Positions 17,314 through 28,343 of a stretch of DNA of 64,000 nucleotides are shown piece by piece (position 1 is the stretch's first letter; each line of letters starts with the position of its first letter). Source of the DNA: Closterium sp. Naga37s-1 (lineage: Eukaryota; Streptophyta; Zygnematophyceae; Desmidiales; Closteriaceae); the NCBI GenBank assembly GCA_947471745.1, contig CANJKZ010000772.1, positions 1,178,001 through 1,242,000 of the forward strand, given 5' to 3'. The position numbers were made by a program, and so were the translations under genes. The notes beneath the pieces were generated by a model, which did no database searches, was not told where the DNA came from, and saw only the letters and a program-made list of their open reading frames with translations.

Positions 17314-19236
17314 ATGTTGTTTCATGCTAAAACTCAGCTAATTCAAGTGAAACCAATTTTTGAGAGATCGCTCACGTTGAAGACTGGATTGCGCACCGGA
17401 TCACTGGGCGTTCCAGTGGCATCTAGGTTGCGCGCATTCGCCCCGTTTAAACAAATCGCCTGCATGGCATTCCGTGGCTCCATGGCTCCAAATGTCGACG
17501 ACTCATCTCTGAAAGCCCCATCAGGGGACATGCTTGATGGATCCAACGCCGACCGAACGACGCTTTCTGGGGTTGGCAGAGGCCGTATTCAGCAGCAATT
17601 GGGTGAGAATCAGCAAAAGCTGGATACTGAAGGGGCTGTTATTGAGAGAAATGGTCGTGGTGGCAGCAGGAGGGTGGCTGTGGCACAAATGACAGCAGTT
17701 GGTGATGTTGAGAAGAACTACGCTACGTGCAAATTACTTGTGGAGGTAAGCCTCATGACTGTGACGTGAGGAATCCTTTAGTGCTATCATAGTTATCCTT
17801 ATTTTGTTCTTCCGGCTTCACTCTTACTTTATATTTACTCTTACTCTTTTATGACTCCAGCAAGCAGCTGCAGCTGGTGCAACCCTCCTCTGTCTCCCCG
17901 AGTGCTTTTCCTTCATTGGTGAACGGGATGGAGAAGCTGCGGCAGTTGCTGAGCCACTTGATGGTCCACTCATGAGGAAGTACTGCCAACTGGCACGGTA
18001 CGTTTCATAACACGACAATGTTGAATACATCTCAAAACCAGCAACAACATTGGATGCAAGCAATCACACTCTGTTGACAAGCAAGCATGTTCTACAGTCG
18101 TACCTTATGCCTGCGCCGCCTGTACGCCATCTTTTGTGGCTTGCAGAAACTTTTCTATCTGGCTATCTTTGGGAGGATTTCAGGAGGCAGGAGGTCCTGA
18201 CGCAGGCAAACGTTTCTTCAACACTCATGTGCTCGTGGATGACACAGGGACGATTCAAGCAGCTTACAGAAAGATTCATCTGTAATGGAACCCTCAATCT
18301 CTTTTGGCAGTTCCCATCATTCAGTTTTCCTTTGCTGCATTCTGTGCACGTGTACCTCCCTAACATAACTTCATGCTGCTGAACCAGGTTCGATGTGAAT
18401 GTTCCAGGGGGACCAGTCCTGACGGAGAGCAACAGCACACTACCGGGATCAAGCGTTGTCTCTGCTATGTCTCCAGTTGGCCGACTTGGTTTAACCGTTT
18501 GCTATGATTTACGCTTTCCGGAGCTCTATCAGCGGCTCCGGTTCGATCATCATTGTGATGTAAGTCCGAATAATCAAGCAGCTGGCTTGTGTGGTAAGGA
18601 GCACATCAGTGAGCAGTGTGCTCTGTTTGTTTGAGCAGGTACTTCTTATTCCTGCCGCATTCACCCAGAAGACTGGAGAGGCTCACTGGGAAGTTCTTTT
18701 GAGAGCACGTGCCATAGAATGCCAATGCTATGTGAGTGCTCTGTTGTCTCCAACTGCTATTGCTTGGTATAGCACTCGGCTGACAAGCTGAGCTTCCACG
18801 TGGCAGGTCATCGCAGCAGCTCAAGCAGGCCGACACAATGATCGCAGAGACAGTTATGGTCATGCCCTTGTCGTAGATCCATGGGGTAGAGTTGCTGCTC
18901 GTTGCAAAGGTATGTAGTGCTACGCTGGCAACTGTCAGCATGATACAAGGAAGCTGCTCAGCAATTGCCTCTCTTCTGGTTGCTGTCTACCTGCAGATGC
19001 AGTTGCAACAGGAATTGCAACATTGGACATTGACATGGACCTTATTGTGTCTACGAGACAACGTATGCCAATCCATCAGGTATTGTACTGGTAGCCCCAG
19101 ACGAATGTTCTTGATTGCAGCACTTCACTTATTTCTACTGTCTACATCATTGTGTTGGGGGGTGCAGCACTGCAGAGTTGATGTGTACCACGGTGCGCAC
19201 CGAATCTCCAGTGATTTCAGTGACTCCAAGCTTTGA
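17314..19236 (+). CDS. NIT1: Nit1-type deaminated glutathione amidase (nitrilase superfamily)
   Basis: Metabolite-repair amidase that hydrolyses deaminated glutathione formed by transaminase side reactions. Eight exons: 17314-17745, 17861-17997, 18147-18281, 18388-18559, 18639-18731, 18807-18909, 18997-19079, 19168-19236; total 408 codons in frame. The catalytic Glu is in CLPECFSF, the Lys in YRKIHLFDV (split across exons 3 and 4), the Cys in [47 protein letters not shown] and [11 protein letters not shown] are further family landmarks. About 115 residues precede the nitrilase domain ([18 protein letters not shown]) and look like a transit peptide plus linker, so plastid or mitochondrial targeting is likely, or an inner Met (MAFRGSM) starts a cytosolic form. 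The last exon reads [17 protein letters not shown] and has decayed copies downstream. This is not an auxin-pathway aliphatic nitrilase. Confidence 0.92.
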
Positions 19237-19319
19237 TGTGAAATGGGACAATTCATTCTACATGCAGCATGCTGCGCTCGGACTTGGATATTACCATGAA
19301 ATTATGAATGTCTTCACAT

Positions 19320-19620
19320 TATTGTGTCCTGCTGCAGCACATCAGAGTTTACGTGTACCTTGGTGAGCATGGAACATTCAGTGGTTTTCAGTGACACCAA
19401 GCTTTGACGTGCATTGACATTAACCAGTAGACATGCAGCACGTAAATGCTGCTGGTGGATGTCAAATGGTTACACTACTGCTTCAGCATGCTCCTCTCGG
19501 GCTTGGATAGTACGGTACTAGGATTTCTTTCCATGTACATACATTGTTGTGTAGCACCAGGCTTGATGTGTACTACAACCATGGTGCGAGCATATGAAAC
19601 TTCAGGCTTTGGTGCGCATG
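19320..19620 (+). repeat. Decayed tandem copies of the Nit1 terminal exon
   Basis: The last exon and its acceptor (GTGCAGCACTGCAGAGTTGATGTGTACCACGG in essence) recur near 19333-19410 (GCAGCACATCAGAGTTTACGTG, then ACCTTGGTGAGC) and, more decayed, near 19555-19620 (GCACCAGGCTTGATGTGTAC then CATGGTGCG). Flanking text CATGCAGCA and CTCGGGCTTGGATA is also repeated (about 19261-19290, 19431-19440 with 19497-19508, and 19632-19660). Spacing is roughly 150-220 bases. Confidence 0.8.
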
Positions 19621-19740
19621 GGTTTGGTAGACATGCAGCAAGATCCGCAGGGGCTTGGATAATATTGGGAATTGTTTAAATTAAGAATTGTATTAAGACG
19701 TTTCATTATCTATTCTTGGAATGTACAGCATTGGTAGCGC

Positions 19741-20279
19741 TTAGATCACGCCGATGTACTTGAGGCCAAGGGCGATGCCAATGCCGATGCCGTGGCCGAC
19801 AACTCCGAACGCAAGCACATCAGTGCCAGTGAAGCCGGCAGGGTCGTTGGTGCCAAGGCCAGTCTCCCTCTCGCTCAACTTCAGGAAGGCGCTGGACTTC
19901 CTGTTCGCCGAGGGGGCAAGGCCGAAGCGGCCAGCGACGAAGCACAGAGCAATGGAGCTCACCATGATCTGGAGGAAGAGAGGGACGAAAGAAAGGCAGA
20001 CGGATTTGAGTCGAAATGAGTACGGCGATATGTCTAGTCGAAACCAGCACCGCGATGAATCGTGGAAAAAATGGAGACAGAAACATATCTAACGTAGTCA
20101 CAGCGGGCACAGACCAGGTTGGTGGGGGAGCCAATGTAGTCGCAGCGAGCACCAAGGGCACCCTTGCCCTTCAGGGGAGCGAACTTCACCACCCGGCTGG
20201 GGGTGGCGCTGGCGCGGAGGCCATCGAAGCTCTTGATAGAGCTGGGGGCAACAAGAGCGGAGGTGGACACGGCGGCCAT
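19741..20279 (-). CDS. PSAK: Photosystem I reaction centre subunit PsaK, chloroplast precursor
   Basis: PsaK is a two-helix thylakoid membrane subunit at the edge of photosystem I near LHCI. Two exons: 20279-20115 and 19968-19741, giving 130 residues, the usual precursor length. The first about 45 residues are a transit peptide (Ala/Ser/Lys-rich). The mature protein starts near [10 protein letters not shown]; helix one is [20 protein letters not shown], followed by the stromal loop, [20 protein letters not shown] and helix two ending [17 protein letters not shown]. These match plant PsaK rather than its relative PsaG. The donor is ACCTG/GTCTGTG, and a short echo of GCTGYGACTAC lies just inside the intron. 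Confidence 0.95.
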
Positions 20280-20898
20280 GGCGTCAGCTCTTAGTTTGGC
20301 TGAAGGGCGTTAGGTAAGTTGGATGAGCTTGCTGGAGCGAAGTCTGGCAAACTGAGAAAGTGGGGTTGTGTGATTACATTACTGGGTCAGGGAAGGGCAT
20401 CCGCAAAGCCAACCGATCAGCTTCTGGACGTCGCACTGGGATTTCAGTTGCCAACGGATTGGACAGGCCTCACGGAAATGGATTGGGCAATGACTCACAA
20501 CCAATCAGACAAACGTCGTATGCTTGGATGATTCGGGCCACGTGTAATGTCGTCCCAAGCACTGTGCGTTTACCAGCACACTGCATGAGTTGAATGCTCG
20601 CAACAATCACTTCACAATTGAATGAAACATACAGAGTGTTGGCTGCTTATTACACACAATCTTGTATGCTAACCAGAAAATGCATCAACTCTGGGTAACT
20701 CTTTATCCTAAAGAAAAATCTTGATGCATGAGTGTGTTTTCTACATAATAATTCCAAAATAAAACAAAATATAGGAGGAAAAAAATTCGCAAAAACCTTG
20801 ATTTGTTGGCTTATTGCGCTTAAATGATACCTATGATTTGTCCACACATGATGCCATGTTCGGGTATCTTTGTGCTCAAAAGACTATCATTTTGATGT
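20280..20898. other. PsaK upstream region
   Basis: About 0.6 kb between the PsaK start and element A; no gene recognised. On the minus strand it contains CCAAT boxes (complements of ATTGG at 20457-20460 and 20483-20487, and a forward CCAAT near 20500) and a G-box. It becomes AT-rich near 20700-20800. Confidence 0.5.
20539..20544 (-). promoter_or_regulatory. G-box CACGTG upstream of PsaK
   Basis: A palindromic CACGTG in context GCCACGTGTAA lies about 260 bases upstream of the PsaK start codon. G-boxes are bound by bZIP and bHLH factors and are common in light-regulated photosynthesis promoters. Function here is inference from motif and position. Confidence 0.5.
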
Positions 20899-21017
20899 TG
20901 TTGGAATAACCGAAAGGTCAAAGTAACACCCCCAAAGGATCTCCACTCACGCGTCACTTCGTAACGAAGCAACGCGTCTGTAACAGCTGCCAAAGTACAA
21001 TCTTACTTGTAGGCTAT

Positions 21018-21456
21018 TGTTGGGCTGAGAAAAAGCCCTTAGGATCTTTCGAGGCTAAGATCGGGGTTGAAGTAGGAATGTTGTAGTTGCGGAAGCGTTT
21101 AATATCAGAGTTGCTGAACCACCTTGTACTAGTGTGTGAGAACAAGATAAGTTAATAATAGCAGAGAAATACAAGGCTCTTGTATGATTACAACGGAATA
21201 TGACAGGTTCTGCTTTAACTGTTTTTGCTGTTGCGGTTCGATACAGTGCCGACTCGGGTAACTGCTCAGTATCGAGTCAGTTATGTGTCCTTGCTGTCGC
21301 ACTGCATTTTTCGTCGAGTCAAAGGTCAGCGACCTTTGCCCTTCGCGTAACCTCCAGCGGTTGCTTTTGTTGACTCGTGTTGCTTCACTGTAGTCTGCTT
21401 CGTTTCGTATCGATACTTCGATACTTCAGAAGTGTTTGAGTTACTTGTTTCCAACA
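21018..21456. mobile_element. Solo LTR inserted in B's 5' LTR
   Basis: A 439-base unit with inverted ends TGTTGG...CCAACA, flanked by the perfect 5-bp duplication GCTAT (21013-21017 and 21457-21461). Removing the unit and one GCTAT makes B's 5' LTR collinear with its 3' LTR. No coding capacity; the internal sequence differs from the other LTRs in the window. Confidence 0.9.
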
Positions 21457-21649
21457 GCTATAATGGGACACTCCTTATCGGGTACAGCATTTCTAGGATT
21501 ACCGTACTTGTACCCCAACTCTTGCTCTTCCAATCATTCCTGCGCAGTTATTCTGACATGGTATTCATAGCAGAAAACCTGTTAAGTTTTTAGGACCCAC
21601 TGATAGTTTCGCTCGTTCCTGCCCGAACCGTCCTTGCACTGTTCGGCCC

Positions 21650-22180
21650 TGCTCGCACAGTGTCGCGCTGCCCTGCAGCTACTCGCACTGCCTGCCCCCC
21701 TGCACGTCGCGCCCTGCTGCAGCCCGCGCATCGCGCTCTGCTGCTCCGCGCCTCACGCCCTGCAGCAGCCTGCACGTCACGCCCTGCTGCCCTGCGCGTC
21801 GCGCCCTGCTTCAGCCAGCTCGTCGCGCCCTACTGCACCAGCGCATCACGCTCTGCTGCCCTGCGCGTCGCGCCCTGCTGCAGCCAGCGCGTCGTGCCCT
21901 GCTGCCCTGCGCGTCGCGCCCTGCTGCAGCCAGCGCGTCGCGCCCTACTGCAGCCAGCGCGTCGCCCTCTGCTGCCCTGCACGTCGCGCCTTGCTGCAGC
22001 CAGCGCGTCGCGCCCTACTGTAGCCAGCGCGTCGCGCTCTGCTGCCCCTCGCGTCGCGCCTTGCTGCCCTGCACAGCGCGCACCCTGCTGCCCTGTCCAC
22101 CGCGCGCCCTGCCTTGCAGCCCGGGGCGCGCCCTGCCCGGCCGAGCCGCACCGCCCAGCCTGAGCCGCGCCTCCCTACCT
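21650..22180 (+). repeat. GC-rich tandem array in the leader of element B
   Basis: Repeats built from CGTCGCGCCCTGCTGCAGCC and CCTGCGCGTCGCGCC, in a position between the primer site and the gag remnant. Open frames across it are repeat artefacts. Confidence 0.8.
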
Positions 22181-22439
22181 TGATCACCAGCCCCACCGAG
22201 CTGCCCTGCTGCCACTCGTGCTGCTGCTGCTGCTCATGCTACTGCTGCTGCTGGTGGAGGTGCTGCTGGGAGTGCTGGGAGTGCTACTGGTGCTGGGGGT
22301 GCTCGAGGTGCGACTGGGAGTGTTGGAGGTGCTGCTGGTGCCGGAGGTGCGACTGGGAGTGCTGGAGGTGCTGCTGGTGCCGGAGGTGCTCGACCTACTA
22401 CTGACCGTCACTGCCTGTCATGGCCACTATCACGGCATT

Positions 22440-25400
22440 TGCAGCGGCTAGGGGTGGACAGCGGCGGTCACTGCCTCTCCTGGACGACCCCACCCCTCAG
22501 CAGCTTCGCGAGTGGGTTCTTCAGCGAGCCCGTCCATGTGGTGGAGGCTTTGGCTTTCTACGTACAGCATAGAGGCGCCACCAGAGTCAGCAGGAGACCT
22601 TCTCCCCGCAGGTGCTTAGTGAGTTGTTTCCTTAGCAATGTGTCACTGGTTCTGTCAAGGCTGCTGCACAAGGTGCTAGTGAGTCTGCTGTCGCACTAGG
22701 TGCTAGTGAGTCTGCTGCCGCACTAGGTGCTAGTGAGTCTGTTGCAGCTTTAGGTGCTCGTGCGTCTCCCGCCACATGTCCTTCCTCAGCTGAGGCCTTG
22801 CACAATTTCACACTTGACTCAGGCGCGTCACGTTGCTTCTTTCGTGACTGCACCACACTCACACCACTTGCTGCACCGGTACCGGTCTCACTGGCTGACC
22901 CCACTGGGGGCCCAGTAGTCGCACGAGCCTCCACTGTTCTCCCGTGTCCAGCAGTCCCTTCCGGTTCTCTGTCAGGTCTCCACCTCCCCACGTTCTCGAC
23001 GAACTTGGTGAGCAACGCTGCCATTCAGGATGTCTGGGTTGATTCCTTTATTGGCTGAGGCAGGTAAGGTGGCTGCGTTGAGTCAGGTGTCTGTGTCTGG
23101 TCAGCTTGCAGCGTCTTGCTCGTGTCGGGTACTCTCCCACCAGACTCTCCTCTGGCACCACCGCCTCGGTCACCCCTCCCTACCGTGTCTCCGCGCTATG
23201 CACTCCTGTCTCCTTGTCTCTGTCAGGTCCCTGCCCTCCCTCCCGCGCTCGCTTGCCCCGCTGTGCCTTCCCTGCGTCGAGGGGCGGCAGCGCGCCGCTC
23301 ATCACTCCTCCGAGTTTCCTCCAACCACATCTCCTCTGCAGACTCTCCACATGGACGTTTGGGGCCCAGCCCTCGTCTGTGGAACGGACCAGGAGCGCTA
23401 CTTCTTGCTAGTTGTTAACGACTACACACGTTACACCACTGTCTGGATCCGTGCTACTCGTCGCAGGAAGTAGGGTGCTCCCTGCTAGTAGTCCGTGCTA
23501 CTCGTCGCCAGCTGCGCGAGCGATTCAAACGGGACTTCCCAGTCCTGCGTCTGCACTCTGACAGGGGCAGTGAGTTCTCTTCTGACCTCCTTGCGGAGTT
23601 CTCTCGAGACGAGGGCATCATCCAGACGTTCACGCTTCTGGCCTCTCCTCAGCAAAATGGGATTGCTGAGCGTTGCATTGGCTTGATCATGGAGGTTGCT
23701 TGTACCTCCATGATCCATGCGGCTGCTCCCCATTTTCAGTGGCCATTTGCGGTCCGATACGCTGCTCATCAGCTCAACCTCTGACCCTATGTCTCTGAGC
23801 CAGAGACCTCGCCCACACTCCGTTGGACGGGGAAGGTTGGCGATGCGTCGGTGTTTCGGGTCTGGGGCGCGCTCTCCCTTGTTTGCGATGCCAAAGCGAG
23901 CAAGCTCTCCTCTCGCACTCTCCGCTGCGTCTTCCTTGGCTTCCCCACCACCGCCCCGCCGTGGCAGTTTTACCACACGCGCTCGCGTCGAGTCTTCTCC
24001 TCCCAGGACGTCACTTTTGACGAGTTTGTTTGTTACTACAGGCTACACCCGCACGCGTCCCACCCAATCCCCCTAGCGCCTCTTTTCTTGGTACCAGTCC
24101 CCCCCCCGGTAGACCCCCTCCCCCCACAGGGTCCTGCTCCCTCAGGTGTGTCTTAGGTAGACCCACCCCCCTTGGTTGAGCCTTTGGAGATCTCTTCTGA
24201 CTCATCTGGCCCAGCTGAGGAGGGTGACCCCGCCGCTGACGACATGGCGGCCACTCACCGCTCTCCATGCTTGGAGACCCCCCCTGGTTTTCCGCCTTGG
24301 TCGTCTTCGCCGCCTCCGCAGCCTGTTGTTGTGGACTCCGATGCTGAGACTGCTGGTGCTGAGCTTGGGGGTGCTGAGACAGAGGGTGAGGGTTCTGGGG
24401 GTGCTGCGACTGGGTGTGCTGGTTCTGGGGGTGCTGCGACATAGGGTGCTGGTTCTTGGGGTGCTGCGACTGGGGGTGCTGACTCTGGGGGTCCTGCGAG
24501 TCCTAGTGGCGGTGGAGCTGTGGGTGACCCTGCTGGAGGTCCTGGAGCTGGACAGCCACCGCAGCCTGACCTACTTGAGATGCTCTCGCCGCAGGCGATT
24601 CTTGCGTGGATCGTTCGGCGAGGTAGTCCTAGTGGTGGAGGGTACGGTCCTGCTGGTGCTGGAGCTGCTAGTCATGGAGGTACTGCTGGTGCTGGAGGTA
24701 CTGGAGGTACTGCTGGAGGTGTTGGAGGTGCTACTGGTGCTGGAGGTACTGGACCTACTAGTCCTGGAGGAACAGATGGTCCTCGAGGTGCTGGAGGTGC
24801 TGCTGGTGCTGGAGGCGCTGGAGCTGGAGGTAGTGGAGGTGCTGGAGCAGCTGGTCATGGAGGTGCTTGTAATGGAGGTGCTGGAGCTGCCGAAGCTAGT
24901 GGTGCTGTTTGTGCTGGAGGTGCTCCTGGAGCTGCTGGCAGTGGAGGTACTAGAGGTACTGCTGGTGCTGGAGATGCCGCAGCAGGTGGTACTGCTGGTG
25001 CTGGAGGTGCTAGTGCTACTGGAGCTGCTGGCACTGGAGGTGCTGGAGGTACTGTTGGTGCTGGAGGCACTGGAGCTGGAGGTACTGGAGGTACTAGAGG
25101 TGCTGAGGCTGCCGGAGCAGGTGGTGCTGCTGGTGCTGGAGGTGCTGGAGGTGCTACTGGAGCTACTGGCACTAGAGGTGGTTGAGGTACTGCTGGTGCT
25201 GGAGGAGCTGGAGCTGCTGGTACTGCCATGCGCATACCATTTTTCTACCAGCAGCCGCAGTCGTCCCTACCGCCGCCTGACTCGGTCCTTCGCCAGGTTC
25301 TTTGTCTCCCGTCTTCCACTGGCCTCGCTCTACCCCTCCTGTGTCCACCGACAGACCAGTCTCAGCCACAGCTACTGCCTGGCTCCCTGCTGCCTGCACC

Positions 25401-27485
25401 TGCTCCTCACACTGAGGTGACTGAGTCCCAGACTGAGCGTCGTGAGCCTGAGACTCGTGCTTCCACACCTTTTCGTGCTCGTCGTGTTGGGCGTCCTCGT
25501 CCTCCTGCTATCCCAGGCACTCACGGTATGGCACTTCGTCCTTCCTCTGTTCCACAACGTGTTATCCTGCCTGAGCCTCCCGCGTCCTCTCTTCCGCATG
25601 TTCCTGACCCTGAGTCCGACCTTGCTCGTGCTCCCAGTCCTACTGTCAATCGTCTCCTTGCTACTGATGTCACTGACCCTGACCTTAAGTCTACTGTAGC
25701 GTTTGCCCTAGTCACTGAGCTAGTCGACTTTGCAGCTAGGAGTCGTCTCGACTACATCGCGAGTCTTGTCACTGAGTCTGAATCTATCTGACCTCCATCC
25801 ATCGGGGGTGAGCTTGCCCTTGGCAGTGACGTACTTGAGACAGACAGTTTGAGCTTGAGTGTCTTGTGACCGCTTTACCTCGTTTTGCATCCATGCTGCT
25901 TTGCCCTGAGGGAGACCCGGATGCACTTGACATCCCTACCCCGCGCTCTTACACTGAGGCGATCGCGGGTGAGTACTCTTCTCAGTGGCAGATAGCCATG
26001 GACGCAGAGATGGCTTCCTGGAAGTCCACAGGCACCTATGTCGACGAGGTTCCTCCTCCTGGGGCAAACATCGTCGATGGCATGTGGATTTTCAGAGTGA
26101 AGCGGCCGCCAGGTTCTCCGCCTGCCTTCAAGGCGCGTTACGTTGCTCGAGGCTTCAGTCAGGGACAGGGGGTCGACTTCTTCCGGACCTTCTCCCCCAC
26201 CCCGAAGATGACTACTCTTCGGGTGCTGCTGCACGTTGTAGCACAGCGTGACTACGAGATGCACTCCCTCGACTTCTCCACAGCTTTCCTGCAGGGCAGC
26301 CTTCACGAGGAGATCTAGCTGCGCCGCCCACCCGGCTTCACTGGGTCGTTTCCTGCGGGTACCCAGTGGAGCCTCCGGCGGCCAGTCTACGGTCTCCGCC
26401 AGGCGCCTCGAGAGTGGCATGACACACTGAGGACTACATTTGCGGCTCTTGGGTTTGCTCCTTCCTCTGCTGACCCGTTGTTGTTTCTACGCACCGACAC
26501 TACCCTGCCCCCGTTCTACGTTCTAGTGTACGTCGACGACTTGGTTTTTGCTATTGCTGACACTAAGGCGCTGGCCCTAGTGAAGGCGGAGCTGCAGGAG
26601 AGACACACCTGCACTGACCTGGGTGAGCTGCGTAGCTATCTTGGCTTGCAGATCACCCGGGACAGAGCACGGCGCACCATCACCCTAACTCAGTCACACA
26701 TGGTGCACCAGGTCCTTCAGCGCTTCGCCTTCCAGTTCTCCTTGCCACAGCACACTCCTGTGTCTACCGGCCACTCGCTCTCAGCTCCACCTTCGGACGA
26801 GTCCGTAGAGCCGAGTTATTCATACCCAGAGCTTGTGGGTTGCCTCATGTACCTGATGACGTGCACACGACCTGACCTCGCGTACCCTCTCAGCCTCCTG
26901 GCTCGCTACGGTGCTCCCGGTAGACACCAAAAGGTGCACTGTGATGCTGCGAAGAGGGTACTGCGTTACTTGTGCAGTACATCGGGCATGGGGCTCGTGC
27001 TTGGAGGACATGGTTCAGTGGTACTCATAGGACACTCCGACGCTTCTTGGGCGGATGACCAGGCGACTCAACGTTTGTCCCAGGGTTACACCTTCAGTCT
27101 TGGCTATGGTTCTGTCTCGTGGAGGTCCACTCGTTCTTCTTCTGTGCTTAGTTCCAGCTGTGAGGCTGAGATCTACGCCGGGGCCATGGCTGCACAGGAG
27201 CTACGCTGGCTGACCTACATGCTGACCGACTTTTGGGAGCGGCCTCGTTCTCCTCTAGTTCTGTACGTCGACAACAAGGCAACGCTTGCCTTGTGTCACG
27301 AGCAGAGACTGGAGCACAGAACGAAGCACATTGCTCTTCGTTACTTCCTTGTGCGTGAGATGCCGCAGCGTTGTCAGCTCCGCCTTTCCTACGTGGCCTC
27401 GCGGGCCAACATTGCAGATGTCTTCACCAAGGCCCTTGGGTCTGCACTGCTCTTGTGCTTGTGCCCACTCTGCCTCACCTGCTAG
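22440..27485 (+). pseudogene. Gag remnant and Pol of element B, broken by stops
   Basis: Gag is reduced to its C-terminal part. Then follow the protease (FTLDSGASRCFFRDCTTL, about 22800-23058), integrase with HHCC start LLWHHRLGHPSL (about 23130) and later NGIAERCIGLIMEVA (about 23650-23700), a Gly/Ala-rich linker (24340-25190), RT with MDAEMASWKSTGTYVDEV and YVDDLVFA (25985-26560), and RNase H ending ADVFTKALGS (to about 27440). Stops include a TAG at 24154-24156 just after GVS, a TGA at about 25789, a TAG after LHEEI near 26318, and a frameshift near 23460. A UAG in the same place is seen in element D. Confidence 0.88.
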
Positions 27486-28343
27486 TTGCTTGACTTGCTC
27501 TTGTTGTACACTGATATATATCTTTATACCTGCTTGTTTACTCTTGCTAGGTTGTGATCAGTGTACTGCCTTGCTATTATAACTCTGCATGTGAGCTGGC
27601 CTTGTGGCCGCTTGCTTGTGCTCAGATTGTGTGGTGTCCTTGAGATCCACCCTGAGCTTTGCGTTGCTTTTCTTTGCTCTGTTGTCTTGCTTGACTGGTC
27701 TTGTGTCCGTCTTGTTGTCCCCCATTTAGCCTATGGGGGTGTGTCAAAGTACAATCTTACTTGTAGGCTATGGTGGGGCACTCCTTATGGGGTACAACAC
27801 TTCTAGGGTTAGTACTTGTACCCCAACTCTTGCTAATCCAATCATTCCTGCACAGTTATTCTTACAGTAGTACTGCAATAGCTTGTATAGAGCATGCGGA
27901 AGATCGAGAGTCACCCGAAGGTCAACAATTGCTGTCAGTCAACGGTCGCGATTGTTGACCGTCCGGCAACTGCATAAGAGGTTACGTGATGCAATATGGT
28001 AACTGTCGAGAATGGCAATATTCGCAGTTACTGTAGCTATGTAATACAGTTAATAAGGGAATGTACCCCTCATAGTACATGGCTAGCTAGTTTGCTATTT
28101 ATACCCTTGTATCTCTATCTCATAATCATCTTGTTCTCTTTCAACTTTTATTAACAAGGTCATTACAAAGACTTCATTGTCTTCTCCTAGACTTAGTAGA
28201 CTTATTATATCCACTACGATCCTTCATTATCACAACATGGTATGAGAGCCAGAGTGGATTATAAGGCCTGTCAAGTTTTTGTTCTTCCTAGAACAAACTC
28301 GTTATAAATTACTCATTAGAAACTACTACAACTCTGCATCACA

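Larger units (their letters stand above)
20988..27866 (+). mobile_element. Copia element B (degenerate, short 125-bp LTRs) inside A's 5' LTR
   Basis: LTRs: 20988-21017 plus 21462-21558 (split by a solo LTR) and 27742-27866. They begin TGYCAAAGTACAATCTTAC and end GTTATTCTKACA, 125-127 bases, about 11 percent different by eye. A purine-rich tract TATGGGGGTGTG precedes the 3' LTR; a primer-site-like TGGTATTCATAGC follows the 5' LTR. The internal order is GC-rich leader, gag remnant, protease, integrase, Gly-rich linker, RT, RNase H. No clean 5-bp target duplication is visible at its ends within A's LTR. Confidence 0.88.

Noticed and set aside
20988..20992. 5-bp target duplication for element B
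   Set aside because: The bases flanking the two ends (ACAGC and GTAGT) do not match, so I do not claim one; the boundary rests on LTR ends and continuity of A's LTR.
21600..22440. Possible host Cys/Ala-rich protein genes
   Set aside because: All frames come from GC-rich leader repeats and CTG repeats of element B.
24176..25420. 414-codon Leu/Val/Glu-rich frame (and the 54144-55379 counterpart)
   Set aside because: These are shifted readings of the Gly/Ala-rich linker repeats of elements B and D; the linker frame matches homologous Pol proteins.
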